Of a stretch of DNA of 64,000 nt, positions 37,512-49,600 are shown in pieces. The stretch comes from Apteryx mantelli. Taxonomy: Eukaryota > Chordata > Aves > Apterygiformes > Apterygidae. Numbering within the stretch: position 1 is the first letter of the stretch; the number at the start of each line of letters is the position of its first letter. Made by a program: the position numbers and the translations under genes. The stretch lies in the NCBI RefSeq assembly GCF_036417845.1, contig NC_089981.1:38632668-38696667 (forward strand), given 5' to 3'. The notes under the pieces were generated by a model that worked only from the letters and a program-made list of their open reading frames with translations, had not been told where the DNA came from and did not search any database.

Positions 37512-37735
37512 GTAAGTCTTCCGCGGCGGGGAGGGCGCGGGGCGGCGGGTCCGCGCCCGCGGGCGCCCGCGGCTCCTTCGCAGGCTGCGAGCGGGCTCCG
37601 CGGGCGGCCGGGGCGCGCGCTCCGTCCCGCCGAGTGCCGCGACGAGGAACTTGCTGTTAGCGTTTGATCTGCTACTTTTAAAAATCCGGGAGTAATCGGC
37701 TCAAAGTGCCGGTGAAATAAAATAGCGCTCTTACT

Positions 37736-37753
37736 CCCCCCCCCCCCCCCCCC
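37736..37753. repeat. Poly-C tract (18 C)
   Basis: An uninterrupted C18 just beyond the 3' edge of the CpG island, inside the presumed first intron. The opposite strand is G18. Its length is likely to vary between individuals or to be misread. Confidence 0.9.
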
Positions 37754-38168
37754 ACTAAAGCAGTGTTAAGCCATTTTTGCCTAAGTACATATAGCAATTA
37801 AAAGCTCGTCTGACTCAGGGAGCCAGGCTAATGATGAAAAACTGCTACAATACAAAGTATATGAGATAAACGCCCAGTTTGATGATTGCTGTTAATTCAT
37901 GCTGCGCCGTGGAAGCCTAGCAAGAAAAGGACTTACAAAATGACATGGGTCTGTATCAGATTGTCAGTAATGTTTTTACAGAACTGGCTAAATCATGTAT
38001 CTCCGTATCATTAACTAATGTGTGCAGCAAGATAAATTATATATATTGGAAAGGGAAAATACATTCCTTGGCTGAGAAGTTACAGACTGTTTAGAGCCAA
38101 AGAGCAGATCGTTTAACTGGTAGGGGGTGGGAATTTCCTTGGCTTCCCTCTAGAAATACATCACAGCT

Positions 38169-38260
38169 CAGCGTGTGTGTGTGCATGCATGTGCACTGGC
38201 ATATGCGTTTATACAAAACCTACATGCACCCTGTATGTAAATTCATGTACACACACGCTG
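38169..38260. repeat. Inverted repeat with GT/AC arms
   Basis: The left arm cagcgtgtgtgtgtgcatg and the right arm catgtacacacacgctg pair over about 17 positions with one mismatch and a 2-base length difference, leaving a loop of about 56 bases. The arms are alternating purine-pyrimidine, so Z-DNA or cruciform formation is conceivable. Confidence 0.7.
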
Positions 38261-41200
38261 TATATAAAATCTTCACGCACACACGTTGGAAAACAAATTT
38301 TATAAGCACTATTTACTGAACACATTTTTCTACTGGTTTAGAGGCTGTAAAACTAGGAACTTAGATGCTAACCAGGAACATACTGTAACACACTTGATTA
38401 TCCAGCTGAATTGTATACAAATGAAGTAAATTTAGCATGGCATCATTTATAAATTCCATGCTTTACAATCAAAATTCCAAATCTAACTGTTTGCAGCTAA
38501 TAATAGCACGGGGAGCCCTTTTCTTTACTCCCTCTTTTTGGATTCCCACGAAAACCATTATCCTAGAGCCTGCTCATTAAATGGCCAAATATTTCACTGG
38601 AGTTCAGCCCATTTCTAAAAGAAATACTGTGTAGTCATAGAACCATAGACTAGCCAGAGTGCTCAGAATGAAAAGAGAACTGTTTCTTTAATGTCTGACA
38701 GAAAACAGCTGGGCTTTATATCTAAATAATGGGGGAACAAGATTTCTGCATGTCATTCTGTGTATACTTATTTATTAAAAAAAATGAAACTTTTCAAAAC
38801 TCAACATAGGGGTATACTCTGAAATGGAAAGCGAGTAAAGCATGGGAAGCTGAAGTGTTTTCATAGTATATTAGCAGCTATATCAATAAGAGGACTAAAT
38901 GATAAAATGGCACGAGAAAGCTCTACCATTACTCATGGGGCATGTGGCTATTTATCATGAGGTAATCACAGTGATAGTTTGGGAGTGCCCTGAGAAATTG
39001 TTTGGGTGGCTCTTTATCTTTGAGAAAGTTTACATTATATTTTACAGTGACATTCTCCATTTAATTTACTGAATTGCCCATTAGTGGCATGAACACTGTG
39101 TACCAGCTTCATTGATAAATGCAAGGAGCAGCTTTGTTCTCAGAAGCACATCTTTGCATTTCTGTTGCTAACCTATACAAAAAACTTGTTTGTAAAACTG
39201 TTCGTACAAAGAAGCTCCTGTCTAATTACGTAACAGATCCATGTATTGCAGTACAATATAATAGTTCTATCCAGTTCTTTGGCAACTTCTGCTTTTATTG
39301 CTAGAGAGGCATGCGGGAACCCATTTTTGATGTTTTTACATGGTCCTTATTCAAATAAAATTCCTGCAGACAACTAAGGGAGGAACATGCTTGGAACAAG
39401 GAGTTAGGGAAAAATTAGGGACAGGTAGAGGACAAGAGAAGACAGGAAAGCGAAGGGGAGTCTGTACCTGTGACCTGGGTAAATACTGTGAGATACCTAA
39501 GTCCAAAATACTATTTTGCATCTCTCTATCAAGAAGCCGATCAAAGTGACCTCAGTTAATTTTTCTGGTCTCTACTGGTGGCATGGAAGGACAGCTACAT
39601 CCATGCCCTGAAGACCGGTACTTCACCACTGAGGGCTGCCAGATCATTTTATGCGGTTCCTTCTTCATGTCTTGGAGTAACAAGTGTGTGCAATGAAGAA
39701 GTGTCAAGGGGCAGAGTTGGGTGGGCTCTGGGGAAAGGTGCTGGCATTTAGCTTCTGAAAGCTTAATGTGCTATCTGTGCTATCATGGTACTTCAGAGAG
39801 AGGTTTAGAGGTGTTGGGACAAGTGCTCAGGATTAAGCACAGGATTAGGAGTCATATCTTCACCTCCTACATTTCAGCAATCAAGAATTCCCCAGGTCAG
39901 AACCCCCTGACCCCATTGAAGTCGAGAGTTTTGCCACCACTTTAGATGATGTCAGAATCCTATCCTAGAAAATGAAATCTGTTTTCCCTTCTTTCTGTGG
40001 AAGAGATTGTTCAGCCCTGTGCTGTGACTTCCAGCACAGCTCCGTAGGTTGCTCAGATGTATTGCACTGCTTCCCATGGTAGCCCTGTAGCTATTTCCGT
40101 TAACAAGGAAAATGATGAAGCATATTAAGCTCATAATTAATCAGAGATGACAAAGGACTAATAACCGTATTGATTTAATTAGGACTTCTTTTCCAGCTCT
40201 GTAACTTGCAGTCATGCACATCATTAACTTAATATTTTAATTTGTAGTAATGATTTATTAATTTATGCAGATGGGTGCATGTGCAGCTGAAGCACGTCTC
40301 CCACTCTGTGCTAGACTGCAGGCTTGTGCCTTGGGCCACTGAGTAATCGCAGGAAGTGTGCCTTGTCCTGTACGAGACTGACAGCAAGCCTGGCAGTTTG
40401 GAGAGCTCTTATAGAGCGTACAGGTAGGGGGAAATGTGGCATGGCAGAGTCGGATGTGGCAAACGTGCTGAGGAAGATACATGTAGCTCTATGGCTACTC
40501 GCTGTGGCTGTACAGTTATGACAATGAAATATGGCAGAAAAGCGGCGTGCCAGAACAGAAGGCAGGAAAGTATCCCTGGGAAGTAGCAGTTTTTATTGGC
40601 ATCAAGAGGGGAAAAAAGTCCCTTTTGACTGTAATTGCACCCTTTGGATTCTGGCAATTTTGAGAAAAGGAAATGCTTGGGGACATGCTGTGGTTGGAAA
40701 ATGAGGCTTGCTTTAAATTAGAATTGCTTTGGGAAGAGGGAAGAAAGGAAGGAACACAACAAATTTCTGACTTCAGTGTGTGAAAGGCTGAGGAGTGCTA
40801 AATCTGCTCATCTCCCCTCCGTTTTGGTGGGGATACTTAGCACTCGCTGAGGCATGCTTAGCATTTTATGCACGCAGTGGGGCCCTCAGCAAGCCGCTCT
40901 TTCTGATGCACTCCTGACCGGAGCATAGTCCAGTTGGCGAGGGAGAGAGAGGCGCTTCTCACTGCCAGAAGGATTTCTCTCTCCGTGTTGAGAGCGCAGT
41001 GCTAGCTATATGCCTGTATCGTATTGTACAGGTGAGGTTTGTGGTTCCTCAGGAAGGGCTTCCAGTTTGCCTTAGCTTCAAGCTAAGCTCAGTAGCTTGT
41101 TTTGTTTTATCAAGTAGCTTGTAAATCTTTGTATGGCACCCTCGCAAGGCTGAATGCTCTGTGCTCACTTCATCCTCCACGGGGCAGTCCGCGCAGTGGT

Positions 41201-44200
41201 GGGGTCTCTGCAAGCCCAAAGCACGGAGCAGGTTTCAGAGGAGACCCTCTCCGAAGTGCTTGGCATCATCCTTCAGCAAGATGATGGGGAGTCTGAAGTA
41301 CTTAAGCTATCAAACTTTCTTTTCACATAGAGCTGTTCAGTTACTTTATAGGTAAACCATTAGACTGATAAGCTCCATAAGCAAAAGCCACCACTTCTTT
41401 TTCTTATTTCCTGTAATCATTCTCAGGGATTCTGAAAAAGTACTCCTGCACACATCATTATATTTTATTATATGGGCTAAATTATCAATAGTATCATGAA
41501 ACAGTTCTGCATACCTTTGGAGATTACAAAAGCAGTTTAGCTAGGGACAAAGCATGCCAGTAAGGGAATATTCACCTTCCTGGCCTCACCCATGTTTGCC
41601 GCAAAACTTCAGATTACAGTAGGACCTGCAGTTCTGTCATAGGTGGAGCAGAACCCCAAGAGTAGTTTTAGAGATTACAGTTTTTCAGGAATTATCAGCC
41701 TACATGTCTTGTTGGGACACTATCATACTGTTATTTTCAGTAGTGCTAAGTCAGCTTGTACCAGCTGGTAGATCTAAATGATATACTGCAGTAATGTGAG
41801 TAAAAATGTACAATTTTTTCCCTGGACTTTGAAGAGAGAAAAGATAGTGGTGTCTCAATTGTCACTGCAAGGTAATTTATGGTAAATAGAAGCTTTTTAG
41901 AAATAACCACAGAGACTGACTCGCTTGCAAGGCTCTGGATGTGCAGGAAGTGAAGCTCCCCGTGCTGAGATGCATTAGTCACTACCACTGCTTCATATGC
42001 TAGCCAACATACCGTCAAGGGAAATATGTATTTATTTGTTTGCTTTAGCCTTTGGTTTGTATTCCTCATCCCTTTTTTCTGTAAGTAGTACTGCATCCTG
42101 GTGGGAGGGCCAGCCCCACTTCTTGCACCTGAACTTTCCTGTGTCCGTTTGCCTTTATCCTCAGACAGCTAATCTGTGTCCCGGCGTATATTCTTGCTTC
42201 TCAGTTGGTCCCTTTCCTTCTGCTGCGCTGTATGTTGTGCCTTTTCAGCTTGCTGTGTTGTTTCTAGTGTCCTATCCCCAGAGCAGCCCTGCCTTTGCTT
42301 TGCTGGTGCTACTAGCACCCTGTGCCGGTATTTTCACTTTCTTCCAACTCCCACATGTTCACATCTCTTAACCTTCCACTAGCAATCTGTCCTTCCTGCC
42401 ATTATGGAAACTATTTCCAAACTTGTATTGATTAAAAAGGCAGCAATAGTGTTAGATCCCTTCTCATTCTCCATAGTATCTTTGTCTGCCTACCTTATCT
42501 GCTTGCCTTACTTATTCTTGGCAGCTCTGTATCTATCCTAGAATCTGGTTATACATTCTTATTCCTGTGAGTGGAATATTAATAATGTATATTAATAATC
42601 ACTGAAACTATTAGACCAAGTACAGATTATTTATTTGAGTAGCATCCGTCCTTTCAGACTGCAACTCCATAAAATAGAACATTAAAAAAAAACCCCGACC
42701 CTAATATGAATGCCTGTGACTTTTTGCACACAACTGTAACTGCTCCAAGGGAGTTTTAAAATACAAAACCTGTTATGAAAAGGTGAAGTGGTTTACGAGC
42801 ATTAATGGCTCTTTTTACATCTTACAAATCATTTAACTCATATCGTGACATCAGTGATTACAGGTTATGTATTCCTGTCTCCCAGTCCTGCTGTCTTTCC
42901 TCTGTCTGCAAGCTGAGTGGGATGAAACTTGATGACTATACACTAGAAAGAGGAAAAACTTTGTTTTCTAAACACATTGCAAATATTTGTTGCCTCTTTT
43001 ACATCTTCATTGACGTCAGTTGATGTCCTGCTTGGAGAACAAACTTGGAATGGGCAATAGGAATCTGTGTGTTGATAAGTAAGGTTCACTAAGTGAAATT
43101 CTGTCCAGAGAGAAAAAATCAAACATGTTTTGCAGCACTCAGTTAATAAAAAAAGGAAAAGAATGGCAATTTAATTACATTTCCAGTGCAGAATAAGGGC
43201 ATGTTTTTGAAAAGTAAGTAGGGAAAATGAGCAGATACCAACTTCAGCAGCATTGTAGAGGTAAAAGTAGCAAACATCAGGTCTTTTGTATTTGTTTTAA
43301 AAATCTTATTTCCACCATCAGTCTTTTTCTTCTTTGCTGTTGTGGGAGTTTTATAATTGATCTTAATAAGAAGAGCCAAGGTGGAAGTTGCAGGGCTAAG
43401 CATCACTTGTTGTTTTTTTGTGGGTTTTTTTTGTAATTTTTGAAGTAAGGAAAATGGCAGAAACTTGTGCAGTGTAGTGTTAACAATCAAAGAAAAATCT
43501 ATTCTGTATTTATGTCTGATCAGTTGTACTAGGGCATCTTGGCTGAAAACGTACTGCAAGATGCGGCAATGAATGTGTATTGTGATTCTTCCCGCATTTT
43601 GACCCGCAGAGATTCAAAATATGGTATGACTTTATCCTTGTGGTATGAGTGCCCAAAAGAAGTCTACTGCACACTGAAAAAGATGGAAGCTTTTATGCAA
43701 ATATCACTAAATTCGAGCCAGTGTGTCGCAGCACTATTGTCTCGAAAAGGATTTGTACTGATTTATGCGTGCTATTTTGACAATGCAGCAATAGGAGGAA
43801 AAAGAAGGGTTGTGTGGGTGTACTGCATTTACTACTATGTTTCTGGAAGCTGAGCATCCAGATCTGTTTTAAAACATGTATTTGTTTTCATTTAGCGTTG
43901 GCGTGTTCTGCTTATATGGAGGAGCTGACGTAGGCCTGGGGCCCTTGGCCCCTGTGTTTAACTTGGTCTGGATGCTGTCGCTGGAAGGTGTGTGTAGCGG
44001 TGGGGATGTGTGCGAGGGAGGTATCACCTGTGGTGACGCTGCAAGGATAAGGCTGAGCAGACCCGGTCAAAGGAGCTGTAGCATGTGCAGCGAGCAGGCT
44101 CCTTGCAGAGGCTTGCTAGTGGAAACTACTACATTATTGTCCATATCCTGTGTTCCCTGGCACAAACCCTGAGACTGGGCTGAAGAAGGAAAACGGTTCT

Positions 44201-46642
44201 CTGTGTGTAGTCTGAACGCTGGTATGTGGTCAGCAAACCTCATCCAGATGCTTGTATCTTGATGCATATTTTTGAATGTTCTTTATTTGATGAATGGCAA
44301 GAACAGGTTTCTAAAAATAAATTAATGGTTTTCCCTTTTTTTTATTTCCTGTGACTTAATATACTTTATTTATCCATATAGCTACTAGTCATAATCATTC
44401 TTCAGCTCACAAGAGTATAAACAGAAATGAGCCTGAGTCACAAAGTAAGGATGTGGAGCCAAGCTTTTTCCAGGTTTTTAGCCAGGTGTAGAAGTTAGAG
44501 TCTGGAGCTTGCAGTCTGTTCTGTGGGTAGAAGGGGTTGGCTCGTAGGTTCTGGTTCCAGGTTCCCACGCATTAAATAGGCAGAATATACGTAAAATGCT
44601 CTCTGCTATCCTTTTCCACCTCTTCTTCCAAGATGTCGCAAAGAAATGTATCTGGGCCAGCCATGCAAGAAAATCTGAATGGATTTTTATGGTTAGTTTA
44701 TCACTAAAATAATAAAACCCCAGTGAGATTCCAATTAATTTTTCCCCTAACACTAGATTGGGCCAACATCCAAAACAACAATTACTTTCATTTAATCAAC
44801 TTGAGCAACCTGTTTTAACAAGTATAGTCTCCTAGGGCATACAGTCAAATCACCATGCTGCTCATAGCATCTTCTAAAGAAATCATAAACGTGAGCCAAA
44901 CAGATCTGAAAAAAATACTGTTATTGGGGTTTTTAGGGAAATGGTGTCCTTTCTGTGGTGATTGCCAACTAAAATACGAGGCTCTTCTGTACTACAAGAA
45001 CATAACATGCTATAATTTTGTTTATTCATGAGAAATGTGTAATATCTTACCTAAAACATGCTGAGCATTGTTTCACTTCCCCGAACATAGCTTGAGAGTA
45101 CCTCTTTGTTGCTGAGCAGCACATCTGTGTGTTATAATGTGTGTTAAATAGGAAAGCAAACCTTATAGGGCGTACTGTACAATATCTGAAGTTGTGCTTG
45201 TCTGAAGCTCCGTGTATACAGGTATGGCTAATAGGACTTACTTTGTGTCCTGTGGGAGTCGAAGACTTGCTAACAAACGGAATAATGCAGAGAGAATGTC
45301 AAAATATTCCACTTTTTTTAATCTTATCAGAATGACTGATTGTACGGAGGACATGAATTGAGTAATTCTTAATTTTCCCTTCAAGTGATTAAATACATTC
45401 AGTTCAGCTCTGCTAAAAGTTTGTGTGGTATACTGGAACATATCATTTGACCTTGTATCTAGTGGAAGATAACATAAGTTTTTCCCCCCTTTGCTATCCA
45501 TGTGCCTCTTCTGAGCTTGCCAAGACATAACATTTTTCAGTTTCATATGTACTGTGTATCTGTTTTGTATATTGTGGGTAGCATTTCTTTGAATGCCCTG
45601 TTATAGTGTACTTTCTTGGGAAGGGGAAATCCTTCTCTTGTTTCTCTTCTCATGAGTAACCATATTTGTTTAGCTTTATCCACAGCTATCCTTAAAATTG
45701 CTGTTGGATTGTTTGATGAATGTTTCTCTGAGTACTGTCATGTAGGATATTGTAAAAGTCTTCTCTGCGTCACTCTTAACTGTTGAGTTAATTAAAAGGA
45801 ATCAAAGTCTCAAAAAACAACAGTCTCCCCCCTGCAGTTCCCCTGAGTTAAATGAAAGCCTTCTGTAAGTATAGAAGGACAGTATTTAGTCCAGAATATG
45901 TTGTATGAGGTTACAGGTTCTGGGGTGTGGATGACAGAACCGTACTAGCAGTATTTATAGGCTCTTTGAATTTGTCTGTGAACAGTCTGCTAGGGTTTAA
46001 TGTTAATGTTGACAGGGACATAGATTTGAAGTGTTATTCCATCTTTTATTTGCTGTCAATAATCCGTTTGGCAGATAGCGGAGACTAGCTAAAATGCGTG
46101 AGAGAATGGCTTAAGGTACACTATAAGGACATGCTTCAGCTAACCAGGACAAGGAATTCCATGTTATGAATTTGTATTTCAAGTTCAGTCACTTTATAGA
46201 AATATCTTACTCCCATGTGCCCGGAGACTTAAGAGGACATTTGAACCCCCCAAAGAGGAGCAGATCCCATTTCTGAACAGCAGCACTCAAGGATGTGCAG
46301 CAGGTTCTCCTACCACTCACATGCTAGGGAGCCAGGCTGAGACGCAAAGGCTGAACACAGAAATTGCTTCCTAACCAAAAAGTGCAAAGTGTTTCTTTAC
46401 TTACCTACTGAAGGACTTTATAAACCTTAGTGAGCCTTCAGGTTATACAGGAGAGTCCATCAACCCCTTTTTCTTCATACTTGTTTCCTGTTGCAGAACC
46501 CATAATATATGATGAGAAAATTTTACTTTAAAATCTCCTGTTGAATTTACAGGTTTGACAGGTAACAGAAAACAAGACTTGTCATTTTAGTTCACTTCAA
46601 AATGGGTTCAGCTGAGAGAAGATAATACTTGTGCAGAAAGCA

Positions 46643-46688
46643 ATAATGTACATTGTATAGGTGATATAATGTACATTGTATAGGTGAG
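46643..46688. repeat. Tandem duplication, 23-bp unit x2
   Basis: Two adjacent 23-base copies of ataatgtacattgtatag-gtga(t/g) differ only at the last base. Confidence 0.95.
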
Positions 46689-49600
46689 AGGTGAAGAAAT
46701 AGAGCAGCACGTATCTGCCCCAGATTAAACCAGGTAAAACTGCTCCAGGTGCTCCTTAGTTAAGAATTGTATTTAAGACTATCAGGCCATGTTTATTCAC
46801 TTTGCTATTTACTTTAAAGGGGACTGCTGGCCTAAGTGAAGTAACTTATTTTTTTAATTGCAGCCCATAGTTTTTTTTTTTCTAGAATGAAGCTGGTCTC
46901 TCAAACAGGCTAATAATGACAGGTCATCAACTGGAAGAGAAGTTGTGCTGCATCATTACCATTTTTACACTGCTATAGTACCATGTCTTTTGTATGTTGT
47001 AACAAAGTATTTTAATTAATCTTACCAGTTTAAGTCCATCTGACAATATAACTGAATAATTAGATAATGAGAAAGACCACATGCTAATTACCAATGGAAG
47101 AGCAGAAAGATGTTTTAGTTTAGATTTTGAACATTCTGTTGTTGTACCAGAGGCACAGAAGTTAAATCTAAGCCTTTTAAAGCTAATTGTTTCTAAATGG
47201 CAGATGAATGAATTTCACTTTTAAACTTTTTCCTTTTAGCATCTTGCTAACAAACTTTCAGTTAAAAGAGCCAGACTCTTGTTTCCAAAACATAAGATCT
47301 TTGTTGTCTTTATAATACAAATTAATGAAAGCTTCCCTCCCTTCTCTTTTCTCTCTTTCTTCAGTATATTTTTCTCAAAATAGTTCATGGGGGCTTTATC
47401 CTGCAATTTGCTCTGCCCTCTGGCCCTAGTCCAATAAAACACATATGTGCAAATAGTCCTAATGACTAGTTTTGGTGGAAAAACAAGGGGGCAACTGAGT
47501 GCAAAACCCTGCTCTATGCCCTGATAGCTTGCGTGCCGCTGTGTTTCCAAAGGACGTGTGCACCACGCTCACCACTCTGCAGAGGGCTTCCTCCACCAAA
47601 TGTGGGCAGTAATTTACAATATCGTCCTTAGCCTTTATTCATGCATCTATTCAAGGAGTTTTGAGAACTGTTCAGTTTGAGTAAGATGTGGAGGATCTTC
47701 CTTAAAGGTCCAGTGCAGTAAGACGCAGAGCATGTTGTGTTTCAGGTGGCTTTCAGTAAACTCTGTTCTGAAATTCAGGGGAGATTTTGCCATTCATCTT
47801 AATTTTGGAAATGAAGCACATGGCTGATGGGAGTTGAGGGGTTCAGTGTCTCACTAGATACAGCACTAAATCTTTAGAGTAAAATCCAGTGAAAGCAGTT
47901 CTGGGGGGTATGAGCCTACAGTTGACTTCATTCCTGCAATTTCTGTGTCGATTGCCTTGAGCATGTGCCTCTGTCAGGAGCAGGAAATTCTCATGAAGAC
48001 TCGGCGGGAAGCTTTCATGCTTTGCAGGTGGAAAATAAAATCGGGGACCTCAATTAGCATATTTCAACCTTTACACGGACATCCAAATGTTTAAAAACAT
48101 TCAAATCTCATGGACTGTGTGAAGGGTGAATATGTGCTGTCATTTAATAATACAAGTAGGAAAATAATGACTTCTCATAGCCAGATTATTACACTACATA
48201 TGTCTCCCCTCTGGAGTTTGGATATTGCTATTAGACCAAAGCATGGAGCTATTATTTTCAGCCTTTACCAAGTTGGATACCTTTGCTCTTTTTGTTTCTT
48301 TGCACAATGTCTCTTTTGCAACTACTTTCTTTTCTACTCTCTTTTATTTTCAGGATTCTGAAGGGGGAAGAAAAAATGATATTACAGAAACGGAGACAGA
48401 ACTGGGCCAGTGTAGGGAAAGCGCCCAAGCTATCCACAGAGAGGAAATTCGATCTCCTTTGGAACCTGAATGAGTTCTGGAGCAGTCTCGTTATTTTTAT
48501 ATATTTATTCCCCTGTTTGGCTATTCTGTCTGCTTTTCCCACGTTATCATCAAAGTGGCCCCAGAAGGGACAGTTGTGAAACAAACTATCTGTGAGTACA
48601 GGAACAAAAACGGAGCTTTTGTTAAGCTAGAAATGCCTTGTTTTTTGCGAAAACAAACAATTTTAATTGCCATAAGTATTTGCAAATGTTGCTGCTGTCT
48701 TCTAAAAGTGTTTTAATTGGGGGGAGGGGGGGGAATAGAGAAAGGCAGAAAGAGCTGCCAGTGATGGTCCTCCTTCATGGAAATTTAGGTTGAGCCGGTG
48801 CACTGATGGTGGTTTCTACCTCTCCCTACTTTCTGCCCTTGCCTGAATGCAGACAAGTTTGTAGCAGTGAAGCTAAAGGAAAAAATAGTTTCTTCTCCTG
48901 GTTCACATGAACTGCTTTGAACTGGAACAGATGTGGATGTACAGAACTGTCTGCTGACAGCAACTGTTCCATTTATAACCACAGATTTTCTATTCAGGTC
49001 TCTTTATCATTTTAACTTATTTTGTGCTTCCATATCCTTTTCCACAATAAAATATTTTTAACTAAATGAGTTTTCAGCTCACATCCAAAACCTTTGAAAG
49101 TACAATTCCTTGCATGGACTTACAATGCTGACATTATTGTTCAGTGACTTTTTCTGATAATGATGGCCTGTGGAGGCAAGGTCTAATTTGGGTTGGTAGT
49201 ATTTTTGAGATGGGGTTCAGAATATTGGCTTATTACCAAATTGGGGGTAGAATTCAGAGTCTGATGTAGTGGTAATAAAATCTCACAAAAGGTAGCTTGT
49301 AATATTTTGCTTCAAAGTGTTGTTTCTGTTAAATTTCTGATTTGTTGAGCTTTACACAAATTTGATATACAAAGTAAGTTTGTATACAACCCAAACCAAA
49401 ATTGCTCCAGTGAGTACAGATAAGAGATTCAAATTCAACCACAAAAATTCAGGCAGCAGTGTTGGTTTTGTTTTGTATTTTTCGTGAACTCCTGCTCTGG
49501 AGTGAATTCATTCACTGTTGGTTTGATTAAGTGCTCAGTAATTAATTCTCAAAATGTTCTGTTAAGGAAGAAGATGAGCACTGTAGTTCCCACTGCCAGA

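Larger units (their letters stand above)
36840..37680. promoter_or_regulatory. Main CpG island / promoter
   Basis: About 840 bases of very high GC with dense CpGs, the only island of this size in the window. It contains a tandem 20-base pair (36952-36991), two opposed nuclear-receptor-like half sites (gctgacctt at 36998-37006 and aaggtcagc at 37064-37072), many GC boxes, a TATA-like box at 37199, the first coding exon and a splice donor. CpG islands of this kind mark the 5' ends of broadly expressed or developmental vertebrate genes. Transcription on the minus strand from the same island is possible but I see no minus-strand exon. Confidence 0.85.

Noticed and set aside
38630..38660. Words tagtcatagaaccatagac like the CR1 3' terminal repeat
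   Set aside because: No CR1 body follows on either side; the 8-base motif alone is not enough.
41000..41045. Donor-like gtacag|gtgagg with a small upstream block
   Set aside because: No convincing acceptor; the upstream cag lacks a pyrimidine tract.
43539..43853. 104-codon plus-strand frame starting MAENVLQDAAMNVY
   Set aside because: Looks more protein-like than most but has no recognised family, no splice sites at its ends and no promoter.
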